Source: Fomitopsis serialis (Eukaryota; Basidiomycota; Agaricomycetes; Polyporales; Fomitopsidaceae). From it: a DNA stretch of 64,000 nt. The notes beneath the pieces are model-generated. The model ran no database searches, was not told the DNA's origin, and saw only the letters and a list, made by a program, of their open reading frames with translations. The DNA is taken from NCBI RefSeq assembly GCF_022376445.1, contig NW_025955002.1, positions 233,427 through 297,426 of the forward strand, written 5' to 3'. This document shows, one piece after another, positions 25,601-36,828 of this stretch. Within the stretch, counting starts at the first letter, position 1. Every line of letters starts with the position of its first letter. The translations under genes were made by a program, and so were the position numbers.

Positions 25601-26825
25601 CTAGCGCTCGTTGTGCCGCCTCCAGTCCTGGCTCCACTAAAGGTAGAAGAACCAACACTGCGCGACACGCTCGCGGCAGAAGAAGAGCTCCCCGGAGCAG
25701 TGCTACTCGAGGCGCCGCCACTAGTGGAGGGACCGACGGGCAGGCTACCAGTAGAACCAGTGGAAACGGTCTCCGAGGTCGTCCCGGACGCCGAAGACGG
25801 AGGCGGTACTAACCCGGTGGAACTAGACGGAAGCGCGGAGGCGGAGGCCGACACCGACACCGACGCGGAAGTTGGAGAACGCGAGGCAGAGACAGAGGTA
25901 GATGAAGAGGTCCCCGAACTACTCCGTCGCGCACGCGAGCGCCGCGGGAATCGCCAGCGAGAGTCGCCAAAGTGCACCGCGAGCAACACAACGAATAGAA
26001 AGAGAAAGAAAGAACGCGCACGGTCAGACGGGTGAGACACCCACGGCCCAAAGACCAGTCGCACACTCACCTTGACGTACTCACGCTCGTGCTCCTACTC
26101 CGGGACGCGGAACTGGATGCCGAGGACGATGACCGAGAGTTTGAGTGCGACTGCGAATGTGAGGTGGACTGCGACTGGGACGTTGACTGCGAACGGGTCG
26201 ACGACTCGCTCGAGGACTTGGGCCAGCTGAACGACAGCGACGACCACCTGCTTGACGAGTGCGAGTGCGAGTGCGACGCCGACCGGCTCCCGCTCACGGA
26301 TGAGCTCGCACTCCGCGAGAATGGGTTTGACAGCGAGAACGACGTCGGCACGGAGACTGAAGTGACCGAGACTGAGGGCGCCGAGACTGAGGACACCGAG
26401 ACTGAGGGTACCGAGACTGAGGACACCGAGACTGAGGATACCGAGACTGAGGGCACCGAGACTGAGGGCACCGAGACTGAAGACACTGAGACCGAAGGCA
26501 CCGAGACCGAGAAGGACGTGGCCGAAGCCGCGCTCGTCGACTGCCCGCCGGACCCAGACTGCGGGTCGCCTCTGCTCTGCGAGCCTGGCGCAGATGGGGC
26601 GCCGGAATCGGACGTCAAGGCTGCCGGGGAAGTCGGGGCGGAAGGTGCTGAGGGCGAACTGGACATGTCCGACGGGGTGGACGACTGGGAGGCCGTGGTC
26701 GACAAGGATGCCTGCGCGCTCGTCGGGTCGGACGCGCTCGTAGCCGCGGACGCGCCTCCCGTTGACGTCTGCGCGCTGCTCGCATCAGAACTCGAGTTCT
26801 GGCGTGCCATGAGGGGCGGTGCAAT
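13414..26825. repeat. 13.4-kb tandem repeat, copy 2 (complete)
   Basis: This is the only complete unit in the window, 13412 bp by the positions of matching landmarks. The offset to copy 1 is 13413-13414, falling to 13412 after two one-base deletions near 24010-24050. All sub-repeats and the Ser/Thr-rich gene recur at the same relative places. Unit boundaries are arbitrary because the window cuts copy 1. Confidence 0.95.
13666..24462. other. Unit interior without recognisable protein genes (copy 2)
   Basis: Near-identical counterpart of the copy 1 interior. It includes the AGACACGACA motif series (about 23075-23760) and the exon-intron-like cassettes (23965-24290). One-base deletions at about 24011 and 24050 shift the offset to copy 1. 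I see no additional gene here. Confidence 0.6.
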
Positions 26826-27077
26826 GGCTTCGACGGGGAGGCGGACGCTCGCGTTCATATCCCGCGCGTTCGCAGTCTGGACGCAGGCGGCAGAAATCGG
26901 GAGGGGCATCTGCGCGCAGGTGAGGCTCAACGCAAGCAGGCCGAGCGTCGCGCTGATGTTCCGCGGGCGGCGCGCAGGTCTGGATGAAGAGTCAGCTCAC
27001 CGCGCAACTCTGCTCTGGCAGAATAGAACGCACCTTTGCGGCGACCTCGCCGGCCCTGCGTGGACGGTGCTCGACAT
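24463..27077 (-). CDS. Ser/Thr-rich secreted or cell-wall-type protein (copy B)
   Basis: Second complete copy of the three-exon gene: exons 27077-27034, 26979-26071 and 25918-24463, 802 residues, with all open frames the same length as in copy A. No difference was seen in the coding part. The first visible difference of copy 3 from copy 2, a 9-bp insertion of GCGCGCGTG type near 27160, lies about 80 bases upstream of the start codon, in the putative 5' flank. The evidence and doubts are those of copy A. If both are expressed, gene dosage is raised by the array. Confidence 0.5.
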
Positions 27078-30030
27078 GTCTGGGCGCGTATGGGTGGTGG
27101 CGCGCGTCCGCTTCGGGGAGGAGGCTCGCGCAGAGCCGAGATGTATGCATGCGGAGGGGGCGCGCGTGTGTGCGCAGGCGGCCGCGGAGGGCTGGGTATA
27201 GGGCGGGTTCGCCGGATCTAGACGTGAAGAGACGTGCAGAGAAATAATGGAATCTGTAGGGTAGATGCAAGAGTGAGACGGTCTACGATGCGGCAGTGGG
27301 TGGTCGTGAGAGGTGGGCGTGGGCGAGGGCGTGGACGGGAGGGCATGCGAGGCAGTCGGACGGGCGTGTTTTGGGGTATCATCGCGGGCGTGGGCAGAGA
27401 CAGGGAGCATCAGCCGGGGATGCGGCAGAGGCGTATGTATGTCAGACTGGCGTGCCTAGTGACCAGGGTGGAGCCAGCGCGTTGGCAGGGAGAGCGACCA
27501 CAGGTGGATGGAGCACTGCTGGCAGCGTGAGTGTGCGCACTCGGAGGTGTGCGTGCAGCAGTAAGCCGGCGAGGACGGCGTGCGCATGGAGGGCCGGCGA
27601 CGGCGGGCGTCGCTGGCGGTGGTCGCTGGGTGGGACGGCGAGGGAAGGGGGCGTCGAGGGCGTGCGCAGAGGCCGCTGCGACATAAAACGGGCATCCCTG
27701 CCCACTGCTCCCGGCAAAGACGCCGCACGCACCGTGTCGCTGGCGCAATTCCCAATCTCGCAGATCTGGCGTTGCACGACCCGGCATCTCGGCGCCCCAC
27801 CCCGCGCCACCGCCACGCCGCCTCGTGCGTACGCCACCCCCGACTCCCCGCCCGCCCGCCTTGCCTCTTCTGCTCCCAGCGCGCCATATACCAGGAGGTC
27901 CCGGACTCACCTCGCGCACGCATGGAAACGGCGCACAGGCTGCCGGCAGCGCAGTCTGGGTATGCGCTCACCTATGACGCGCATCAGGTACACCTGCCCG
28001 CCTTCCAATACAGACGCATCTTATCGACCTCCTCTGTGCATCCCTAAATGTCATCGAATATTGGCCAGTGCGCACGCCCCCTAACACGCGTCGCGCTACT
28101 GCTCGCACCTCGCCCTGATAACCCGGCGTCCGTCCACTCCGGGACGCGACCCTCCGCCGCCGACCACAAACAAGCTCGGACACCTGCTGTGGCTCTCCTC
28201 CTGAGAACCTCGCCCCTCGGCCCGCCGTCCGCGCCAATCCCCGCGCGCGAACACCCTATGTTTAGACGTGAAATAGACCGCAGGCGTCGAGAATCCTCAC
28301 AGCACGTAAGGATTACTCACGCCCGAGCCCAAATGCCGTACGTATTGCCTCCTCTGCCTGTGGCGTTGGCACTCACGCAGTTCCTTGTAGGCTGAACATC
28401 GCACAATCTCTGCGTGATACCGCGCGCCGCTACACACGTGCAGTTGTGTTTCGTCAGTGCGAGGCCAACCGCGAACACTCTGAACGTACTAGGACGTCGC
28501 GTCTGGGACTCGCCCGCTCAAGGCTAGAGGCATCCACCACTTGTTCTTGAACAGCCTTGATCCCCTTCTGCCTGCGACGCGCGGTCAACTTCGCCACAAA
28601 CCCGGCCCTCCTCCCACGTCCGACATCACCCGAGGTAAGTAAATCGCACTCTCGTCACCCTTCCTGTATCACTCTCCCACAGTGCCATGGCTTCGTGACT
28701 CTCTGGTAAGGCACTCGCCTTACAAATGGCGACCCACGCTCTATCGAACGCGCCTTCGTGATCTCTGCGGCCTTCCGAGTCGCTGCCGGAAGGTAGGCAG
28801 TATCGCCGGTGCACCGAACTTCCACTGGACGCTCTACGCACGCGCGTGCTGCGTGCGCACGGCATGGACGTTCTACTCGGCTGCCTCTCGCTCGACGGTC
28901 GCCGCACGTTCAGTAGACATTGATTCCGCGTCGTCAGTTAGCAAGTCTGGCTGCGGTGCTGGGACTCGCGCGTGCTCGACGTGTCTCATCGCAGCGCGCG
29001 AAGGTCTAGACACGCTACATATCGTGAACGTATCGTGGCCAGGCCTTGCTGTGCACTTCGACCACCCATCCAGCGAACACCTACGGCTAACCACTCATCA
29101 GCGTAGGTTTTGTCCGAACGCGCTCCCGCTTGCAGCCCTGCTCCACATTCAGCTGACCCGTCCCCTCCATCGTCCCACGACTGTCGTCCCATCGAACAGG
29201 CCCCGCCGCGCGGCCATCACTCCAGTACCACTCACTGGCGAGATACTCGTGGCCACCGGTGGCCCTGCAGTAACTCAGCCCATCCAGACTGGCACGGTCG
29301 CGTGACGGAATTCGGATACCCCTATGCTTCTGCGACTGCAAGCCGGGTCTATGTAAGATGATAACCAGTGAGTATGCTCTAACTTGCTGCGAACCGCGAC
29401 TTCCAAGTTGACTTCATGACCAGCAGCCCGCCAATTCAGCTTGCTTCGGCGGCAGATGAGTCCAGTGACCCTACCCACGACGCTGCTGCGTTTGCATCAA
29501 GTCTACCTAGCTGCATTGCCGAAAGGCGGTGGCGCCTTCTACAAACGTGGCGTGCGATGGTTGAGCATGGACCGCTGGGTATGGCTTCGAACTTGTCAAC
29601 GCCTGACGATGCCAGTCTGTGCTGCCCGCACGATCGGACGTCGGACAACAGCTGCGAGTCTGCGTATACGTGGTCTCCGGGCCGTCTGAGCTTCAAGGCG
29701 ACCTTCACGTTCGTACCAGTGGAGCCTCGGCGGCCCTGCAGGCATGGAAGGTATATTCAGTGTCGACGTGAAGTCAAAACGATAATGAGGGTGGGGAGCT
29801 GTTGACCTTCCGGTGAGCGTTTCTACCGAGTACTGGTCTTCGGTTGCACAGGTGCCGAATCGCCTGCCCAGAGAGCGGTCGACGCGTTGGGTTGGCTGGA
29901 AGACGAGGATGACACACGCCCAGGCCGGGTCGCAATCTGATTGGTGTACCGATGCCTGAGCCCGAGCTCGTTTGTGTGCGTAGCGTGCTACTGGTACGGG
30001 CTACCGAGACGAGCCTGAGCACTGCGCGAT
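26826..30030. repeat. 13.4-kb tandem repeat, copy 3 (truncated, diverging rightwards)
   Basis: Identical to copy 2 for the first 330 bases, then about 98-99% to near 29040, then roughly 80% with many indels to about 30030, where similarity stops within the counterpart of unit position 3200. It carries two 9-bp insertions relative to the other copies (near 27160 and 28117). The last recognisable shared block is around 29930-30025. The array ends here. Confidence 0.9.
27078..30030. other. Truncated unit interior at array edge
   Basis: Counterpart of unit positions 253 to about 3200, with increasing divergence. The 112-codon frame of the other copies persists as 115 codons at 28048-28395 because a 9-bp insertion is in frame. 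No recognisable gene. Confidence 0.6.
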
Positions 30031-31475
30031 GCTATCTGACCGTGTCATCAAGCCTCAGGTTCGACTACAAATGCGTTCGCACTGCTCAGCGCGCTGACAT
30101 TTCAAGTGCTCGTCGGTTGTGTATAACCAGCACGAGTCGACGCCCATGCCAGACCGCTCCGCTCATATGCTCGCCATGCATAACATCGGTCAACAACTAT
30201 TAGGGTGTGCCATCCGGGCCGTCGAATCATGTTGAACACACCTCAACGCAGCTCCCACCATTCAGGGCGGTCTGTCAGTCACGTACAAGATTCCGTGGCC
30301 AAGCCCGATTAAATGAGCGGTGGATTCTGGAGGCCGCATCCTTCGTTTGCGAAGCGTGCGAGGTGGGGAATTGTGACTGCACGCAGTGTGGATCAGCACT
30401 GAGTTCGCATTCAACTCTTACTGGATGTCGACTTCAGCAACGCTCTGTGGGTCGCTTACAGGGCTTCAGTGCTTCATGCATCAGCCCGGTCCTCGTTCGT
30501 TCAATCTTCAACATTTCAATTTTCCGAGGCCGTGCCAACTAGGCGCGATTCCCCAAAAGTCGTCTCGATTTCTTTTGGTGGCCCGGAGCGCCAGGGCGAT
30601 TTGCCTCCGCTGTGACTACACGAATTGTAGTCATTGATCGCCGTCGGTCCGAGTAGTGTCTGTGCGTTCGCTGGGCCGAGGGGCGACGCGCTTTCTCCTG
30701 TACTTCAAGTAGAACTGCTGCGGCCTGTTACTGGGACTTGACATTGACCGGGATTGCGTACAACGAGAACAGTGGCGCGGCGAGGGGATAGAGGGACGGG
30801 CGCCTACGCGAGTGTGGCGCGGACTGATGGGCGCCTGATTTATGTCGTTCATCTCCGGACGTAACTCGTTTGCGAACAGCGATGCGACGCCTACCGACAG
30901 ATAACTCTTCGTTAGGGCATACTTGCGTTGGATATGCGATGGCTCACATCTCACAGCTGAACATATCCTCAACGCAGCGATGAGCAGCGATGTGGGGTTT
31001 TGAGACGGCTGGAGGCCCTGTGACAGCCTGAGGCTGGGTGCAGGTACGCCGGGGGAAGTCCGCTTGCTTCGAGCGTCCTGTCGCTCGATCGTGCACCAGA
31101 CATGTCTGTCAATGACTGCAGCCCTATTTGGGTTCCGAGCTAGACGCGAACTCTGCAGCCTGCGCTCCCTTGCCCTCCGCCCTCCAGGTCCGCCCTCCTC
31201 CTTCCTTCTCTCTTCCTCCCACAGCTGACCACCTCACCTAGCCCAACTCTAGGTGTCCTTCACAGTCCTTTAGAGTTCGATATGGCTTCTCTCGAGAGCG
31301 CGGATTTGGAGTCACCTGCAGGTGGTACGCGGCTCCGTCTCGTTTCGACCATCTCGCTAACGAGGGGATCGTCGCTCTGCTCGATCCACCAGGAAACGAG
31401 ACTTTCCATGTGCTGAATCGCATAGGACAAAGCCGCAGCCACACGGCGGTCCACACGATTCGGTACGAGTCGACA
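30031..31475. other. Intergenic, with possible upstream region of the transporter
   Basis: Single-copy sequence with no convincing gene. A pyrimidine-rich tract at about 31150-31225 (CCTCCTCCTTCCTTC and similar) is typical of fungal core promoters or 5' leaders. The transporter frame stays open upstream of its first ATG, back to a TAG just before about 31240, so an upstream exon cannot be excluded. Confidence 0.45.
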
Positions 31476-34400
31476 ATGCGCTCGCACAGTTCCGGGTTCG
31501 GGATCGAAGGCCAGACCACAGCGTCGCAGCCCGACCTCCCGGCGACCACGTCCATCGACCTCTCCACAGATAGCCGCACCCTCAAGCGCGACTCCGCGGA
31601 CGACGCAGACTCGCGCTTTCAGTCCCTCGACCGTTCCTCGACCAATCCTGCCGTCAAAGGCGTCGAGGCCGCGCCAGTAGTGAACCTCTTAGACGCTGCG
31701 GGGCATGGCGACGCGGATATGGAGAAGAATAGGTTGTCGGGCTTGTCCGCGACGGGGACGATGGAGAGCGCGAACCCCGAGGCGGGCTTGCCGGAGAAAG
31801 AGATGGCGGCGGCGCAGGGGAAGAACCCGCCCCAGTTTTTGACGGGGATCAGGCTTTGGATGCTCTTCGGGTGAGTCTTGCGGCTGGTGCGAGAATGATG
31901 GCTGACGGGGGAACTGTGCAGATCGATGGTCCTGACCGTGTTCTTGACGAGTCTCGACGGTACGATCGTGCGTATCTACGTTCTCCCGTTTATCCATGAA
32001 TATGCTCAGCCATATTATACACGTAGGTCGCCACAGCCCTCCCGCGCATCGTCTCTCAGTTCGATGCGCTCCACGACGCGACTTGGGTCGCCGTCGCCTG
32101 TACGCCCATCCCTCGCTTCCTCATCCAGGCTCTGCGAACTGACTCCCCCATGCAGACATGCTCACCCGGACGGCCCTCATGCTCGTCATCGGCCAGCTCG
32201 TCAACGTCGTCCCGCTCAAGACGCTCTACCTCTTCTGCATCGTCTTCTTCGAGGGCGGCTCCGCCCTCTGCGGTGCGGTGAGTGCCGCGTAGCGCACCAT
32301 TCTGGTGACGGGCACTGATTATTTGATGGCCGACGACGTGCAGGCGCCGAATATCAACGCGCTCATCATCGGGCGGGCGATTGCAGGGATCGGGTCCTCA
32401 GGGTGCGCCTCAGTGTTTCTTGAGATGAAGCGTAGCTAAGTCGCGTGTGGTGCTCGCAGAATTACCGTCTGCTACATCGCGGCGATCGTCAGCGTACGTC
32501 GATTGAATGCAGGGTGAAGAGACGTTGTTGACGCTCTTTTTCTGATCGGGACGCAGTTCACGTCCCTGACGCTGAGGCCGATGCTACTCGCGGGTCTGTC
32601 GGTCGTTCTGGCCGTGTCGACCATTTGCGGACCGTTGCTCGGTGCGTGCTATGAGCTACTACACGACAACCAGCGCATATACTGATTTCACCGCGTCAAT
32701 TGGACAGGTGGAGCGTTCACAGGCGAGTCGCTACTCCAAAGCGAACTCCTCCAATGGTAATTGACATGAACGCGCATCCCTCCTGCAGACCATGTCTCCT
32801 GGCGCTGGTGCTTCTACATCAACCTCCCGGTAGGTCCGCTCCCTGTGGTCAAGACGTACGCTTGACGAGCGTCCTCATGGATGTACATGCACAGTTCGGC
32901 GGCCTCGCCGTCGCAGCCATGTTCCTCTGCATGCCCAGCCGTCCCGCCCCAATGGGCGCAGACAAGCCACTCCTCACGCGGCTCCGAACGTACGTCCGCA
33001 CTTCCCCTTCGCCGTCGAGTCTGTTGCTCATGATGCACTAGTGGGATCGATTGGCTCGGGTGCGTGCTGACGGTCAGCCTGACGACGTGTCTCCTGCTCG
33101 CGATGCAGTGGGGCGGAGTCACATACGCGTGGGACAGCGGGACGGTCATTGCGCTGTTTGTCGTGTTTGCGGTGCTTTTGATAGGCTTGTGTTTCTGGCA
33201 GGTGAGTGTCGCTAAACCAGCTGTTATGCGGGTTATGCGGGTATGATCGCTAGGAAGGGGGTGCGTGAGCTGACGGTGTGCGGGTAATAGCGCTACTTCG
33301 GGAAGCGGTCGTTGGTACCGCCGACGATGTTGACGAGGCGGACGCAGGTGTTTGCGAGCTTGGAGACGGTGGGTTTCCCTCGAAGTCATGTTGGTTGGGC
33401 GGTGCTGAGCGTGGGTTGGTGGGTTTTAGTGCTTCTTGCAGTCGGCGTTGACTATCGCTGTGGTACGTATCCGTTTTTGACTGTTCGCGACCGCACAATC
33501 TCAATGAATGCACACGTTTTGACAGTACTATCTCCCGGAAATGTGAGTCTAGACTGTTCCTGTCTCTGCTCTACGGAGGTCATCGGTATTCTCCAGGTAC
33601 CAGATCAAAGGAAGCAGCCCTGTCGGCGCAGGCGTGAAAGTTATGGCGTTTATGCTCGCGTACCTCATCGGTATGTCACTTCTATCGCGTGTTCGACTCG
33701 TGTCCTCACGTCTTTACTTCCTCCGTGTCGGCAGCGTCTGTCCTTGCGTCCATTGTCGTCTCCGTAAGTGCACCCAATGTCTAGACTGAACTTGAAGCAG
33801 CCTGATAATGTCTTCGTTGCCAGCGCGTCGGGTACTACAAGCCATTCCTCGTCTTCGCGCCGCTAATCGCTGTGCCTGGTGCGGTTCTGATGTGGCGCTC
33901 GGACGCGGGTACTTCGACGGGGCATCTTATTGGATACCAGATCCTCATGGGGGTATGTGCCTGTACTCGTAGTGCGATCGAGCAGAGCTGATCGAGGATT
34001 TGTAGGCCGGTATTGGGGGCGCGTTCTCTTCGACTAGCGTCTCTATCCAGGTACGTGCCTGTGAGGACGCAAACGCGCATTCGCTTGATCGGAGTTTGTT
34101 GTAGAGCGACTGGCAAGACGTCACACGCAGGAGCACGCTTGCTACGACAATCTCCGTGCGTGTTGGTGCCAGTGTAAAACTTACGTGAACTCATCGTATT
34201 GCACAGACGTTCATGGGCTTCATCGGTGGTATCATCGGTCTCAGGTACGCCGTTTGTCTCGACCTTTACGAATCTCTTCTGTTCTCACCGAACCCTCGCA
34301 GTCTCGCAGGAACCTTGTTCGACAACAGCCTCGGGACGCATCTGGCCCAGGTCCCCGGCCTAACCGACACGCTCCGCACAGAAGTTGCGGAGAGCATTGA

Positions 34401-34639
34401 GATTATCGCGTTACTGCCTGAGCCCCTCCGCGGCGAAGTCATCGACGCTGCTATTTCTGCTATCAAACCGACGTGGCTACTCGTCCTGGGCTGTGTCATA
34501 CTCGGAAGTCTCTGCGGAGTGTAAGTGCACTTGCTTGCTTTGTGCGTGTGTGGAAATGGGGTGCTGATGTGGACGGTGTGATAGGTTCGTGAAGAACCAT
34601 AATATCAAGGAGCGGGCGAAGCTGCAGCCGCAAGAGTAG
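31476..34639 (+). CDS. MFS multidrug-type transporter (DHA2-like), 22 exons
   Basis: Proton-coupled drug or metabolite efflux carrier of the plasma membrane, by family. Exons: 31476-31870, 31922-31967, 32027-32099, 32156-32277, 32344-32402, 32460-32493, 32557-32641, 32708-32722, 32789-32829, 32895-32989, 33042-33201, 33291-33368, 33442-33462, 33526-33542, 33597-33670, 33735-33763, 33824-33952, 34006-34050, 34105-34155, 34207-34244, 34302-34520, 34585-34639; 626 residues, all phases consistent. A polar N-terminus of about 125 residues precedes [14 protein letters not shown] (TM1), WVAVAYMLT (TM2), motif C GPLLGGAFT and [11 protein letters not shown], then IDWLG and LQ/MQWGG landmarks of 14-TM carriers. 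Exon 8 is only 15 nt and is followed by a GC-AG intron. Motif A is degenerate ([10 protein letters not shown]). The start is the first in-frame ATG. Confidence 0.9.
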
Positions 34640-36774
34640 ATAACAATACGGAGTGGGGTCTCCTCGTGTTCAAGTTGTGGACTTGGAAGTCGAGCTTGCT
34701 TTGTTGGTCTGTGCGAGATTGCGGACTACTACTACTTGCATGGATATAGTATTGAATCAGCGTTAATACTTAAAGGAGTTCGTTCTTGCCTCCACTTATG
34801 GAGACTGAGTTCGCGCATGCGATGGGGAGATGTTATCGCCAGAGGACGGGCCGCTGGCTCATAGTTGGAAAATATATGTTGGTGGCACATCAACTATGCT
34901 TACCTTTGAAGCCTAAAGAAACAGGTGCATGATAACATGCCAATCACGCATGTGGAGCTTTTCTTTGGTTTCTAGTCTCGGAAAGCCCAACTGGTTCATA
35001 CAGGTAATTTCGTAGATGCCTGTTACAAGATGCCTTCAAGATGCTCGAGCAGCGCTTGGACGCGACATAAGAACGGCGCCGTCGTTCTCCTCGCTGTCAG
35101 CCCAGAACCGAATAGCCTGTCTCGTATCTTACGAAGCGTGAATTCGTCATTGGGGTGCCGGGTGCCGAGTCCACCAGGCGTACCAGTGCATCGCGGGTCT
35201 CCTCATTCGACACACAGATCGTCGATAGTCAAAACGCGCCCTCTATCACCGCCCGCGTACGAAGTAGCGGCCTTGAGGGGAAATCTTTTGTAGCTGAGGA
35301 TGGCAGATACAGTACGAGCTCCTTTGACATGCAGAACTTAGAAAGACGCGCCGGCCAGATGCGCCACAGGCCATTGCCAACAGTTGGGTATTGCATTGAC
35401 ACAGCACATCAATATGAATTTAGAGATTGCGGAGTCTGCACGATCTTCCATTCAACGGGATGCCGAAAGACATTACCGCTGCAGTCGGGGGTTGACGAGT
35501 CCAGCGGGCATTGTCCTCCCAAAAGCTAGCTATGTATATATGTTCAATGACGCATGGCGCTACATACGACTGAACATTTTACTCACAAATGACTTCATTC
35601 GAACGTCTATTCAAGACCCTCTCCGAACAGAGCCATCGGGCGTCGTGCCCCGAACCGAGGTGCTCCGCATTCCTGCATTGCATCAAGGAATCCTAGCACT
35701 AAAATACCGATTTTGTCTTCGGCCTGTGACAGTTTGCAACCGTTTTCGAACGATTTTCGCCAGTTGAAATGGCCCACACGCCACGAATCTGCTTCTGACG
35801 CTCACCGAGCCACCGTGGCCTGGAGAAGTCCGTACGCCGCACTGAGGGTCGGTGATTAATGTCATTCAGATGAGTCTGCAGGATGCGTGGAGGCGCCGAC
35901 GCCGCACGCTCTGATAGTGTCCAATGTCCGGCCGACATCCAAATGCAGTGTCAACCAGACGCCCAGTTGGCGGTTCGTTCCTCTCGGACACAGTCACGGT
36001 GAGTGTGTCCCTCTATCGAACAGTGCCCGTTGGACTGAATCATAAGAAAACAATGGCTAGGCACACCTCTTTAGTACTTGCACAACCCGCTTCCGTTCAC
36101 GATGATGAAGCTGACTATGAGGTCCTGTTCTTCGCCCTGGCTACGACGTCGTCTGTGGATGCATAGAGCATGTTTAATTGGGTTGACAATTTGTATCATG
36201 GAAGTTACCAGTAAAAGATGCTTGTGCTCACCAAGTGCTTGGCCACTTCAGCCGTCGTTTGACATACGTGACGTATCTTCCTCACCTTCAGTGCGGGGCT
36301 AGAGCCCAGTTGTGCTCTGTATTTGCTCTGTATCACCACAAGATAAGTGTGACGTCAAGAACGACGATGAGGCTCCCGAACACGGCGGCGTTGTTAAGAG
36401 ATCTCTACCCTCAAAGCCGCAGCGGAAGCACAACTGCCAGATTTGCTCGTGCAACTCGGCCATAGCGAGTGCATAGCTCACCATAGTGACAAGCGCCTAT
36501 AGCAGTCTTGCCCGCGGACGGTGTCCAGTTCGGGGCATGTTGTGTCTCGAGGCGCGTCCTTCCATCTTCCACGAAGTGCTCGTCAGTGCCAATAATGACT
36601 GGAAGAAGAGTCCCCATACGCACTGACTTATCGCGTCGACGGGCTCCCAGAGGACCCTAGATGATGGCCGGAATTTTCGTAATATTCCTGGTGTCTGTCA
36701 GTGCTCGCTTCCTGGCTGCATACCCGGGAGCTTTGCATCGCGCGCGGGGGCCGGGCTGCACGGGAGGAGGAGGT
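34640..36774. other. Intergenic region
   Basis: No frame here has a recognisable domain or a convincing exon chain. The right end is the upstream region of the P450 gene. Nothing else is seen. Confidence 0.5.
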
Positions 36775-36780
36775 TATAAG
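36775..36780 (+). promoter_or_regulatory. TATA box of the P450 gene
   Basis: TATAAG lies 49 bases upstream of the chosen P450 start codon, flanked by G-rich sequence. The spacing leaves room for a short 5' leader and supports the ATG at 36829 over upstream in-frame codons. Confidence 0.6.
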
Positions 36781-36828
36781 GGGACCCCGAGGCATTTTCC
36801 AGAACCGCACCATTCCGCGAGTCTCACC

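Noticed and set aside
1..30030. rDNA, centromeric satellite or RIP-mutated repeat as explanation of the array
   Set aside because: No rRNA-like sequence, no short satellite unit, and CpG steps are abundant rather than depleted.
31410..31475. Transporter start at 31410
   Set aside because: That codon is GTG; the first in-frame ATG is 31476. An upstream spliced exon remains possible.
36661..36828. N-terminal extension of the P450 to an upstream ATG
   Set aside because: A TATA box at 36775 lies inside it, and the protein from 36829 has the normal distance to the membrane anchor.
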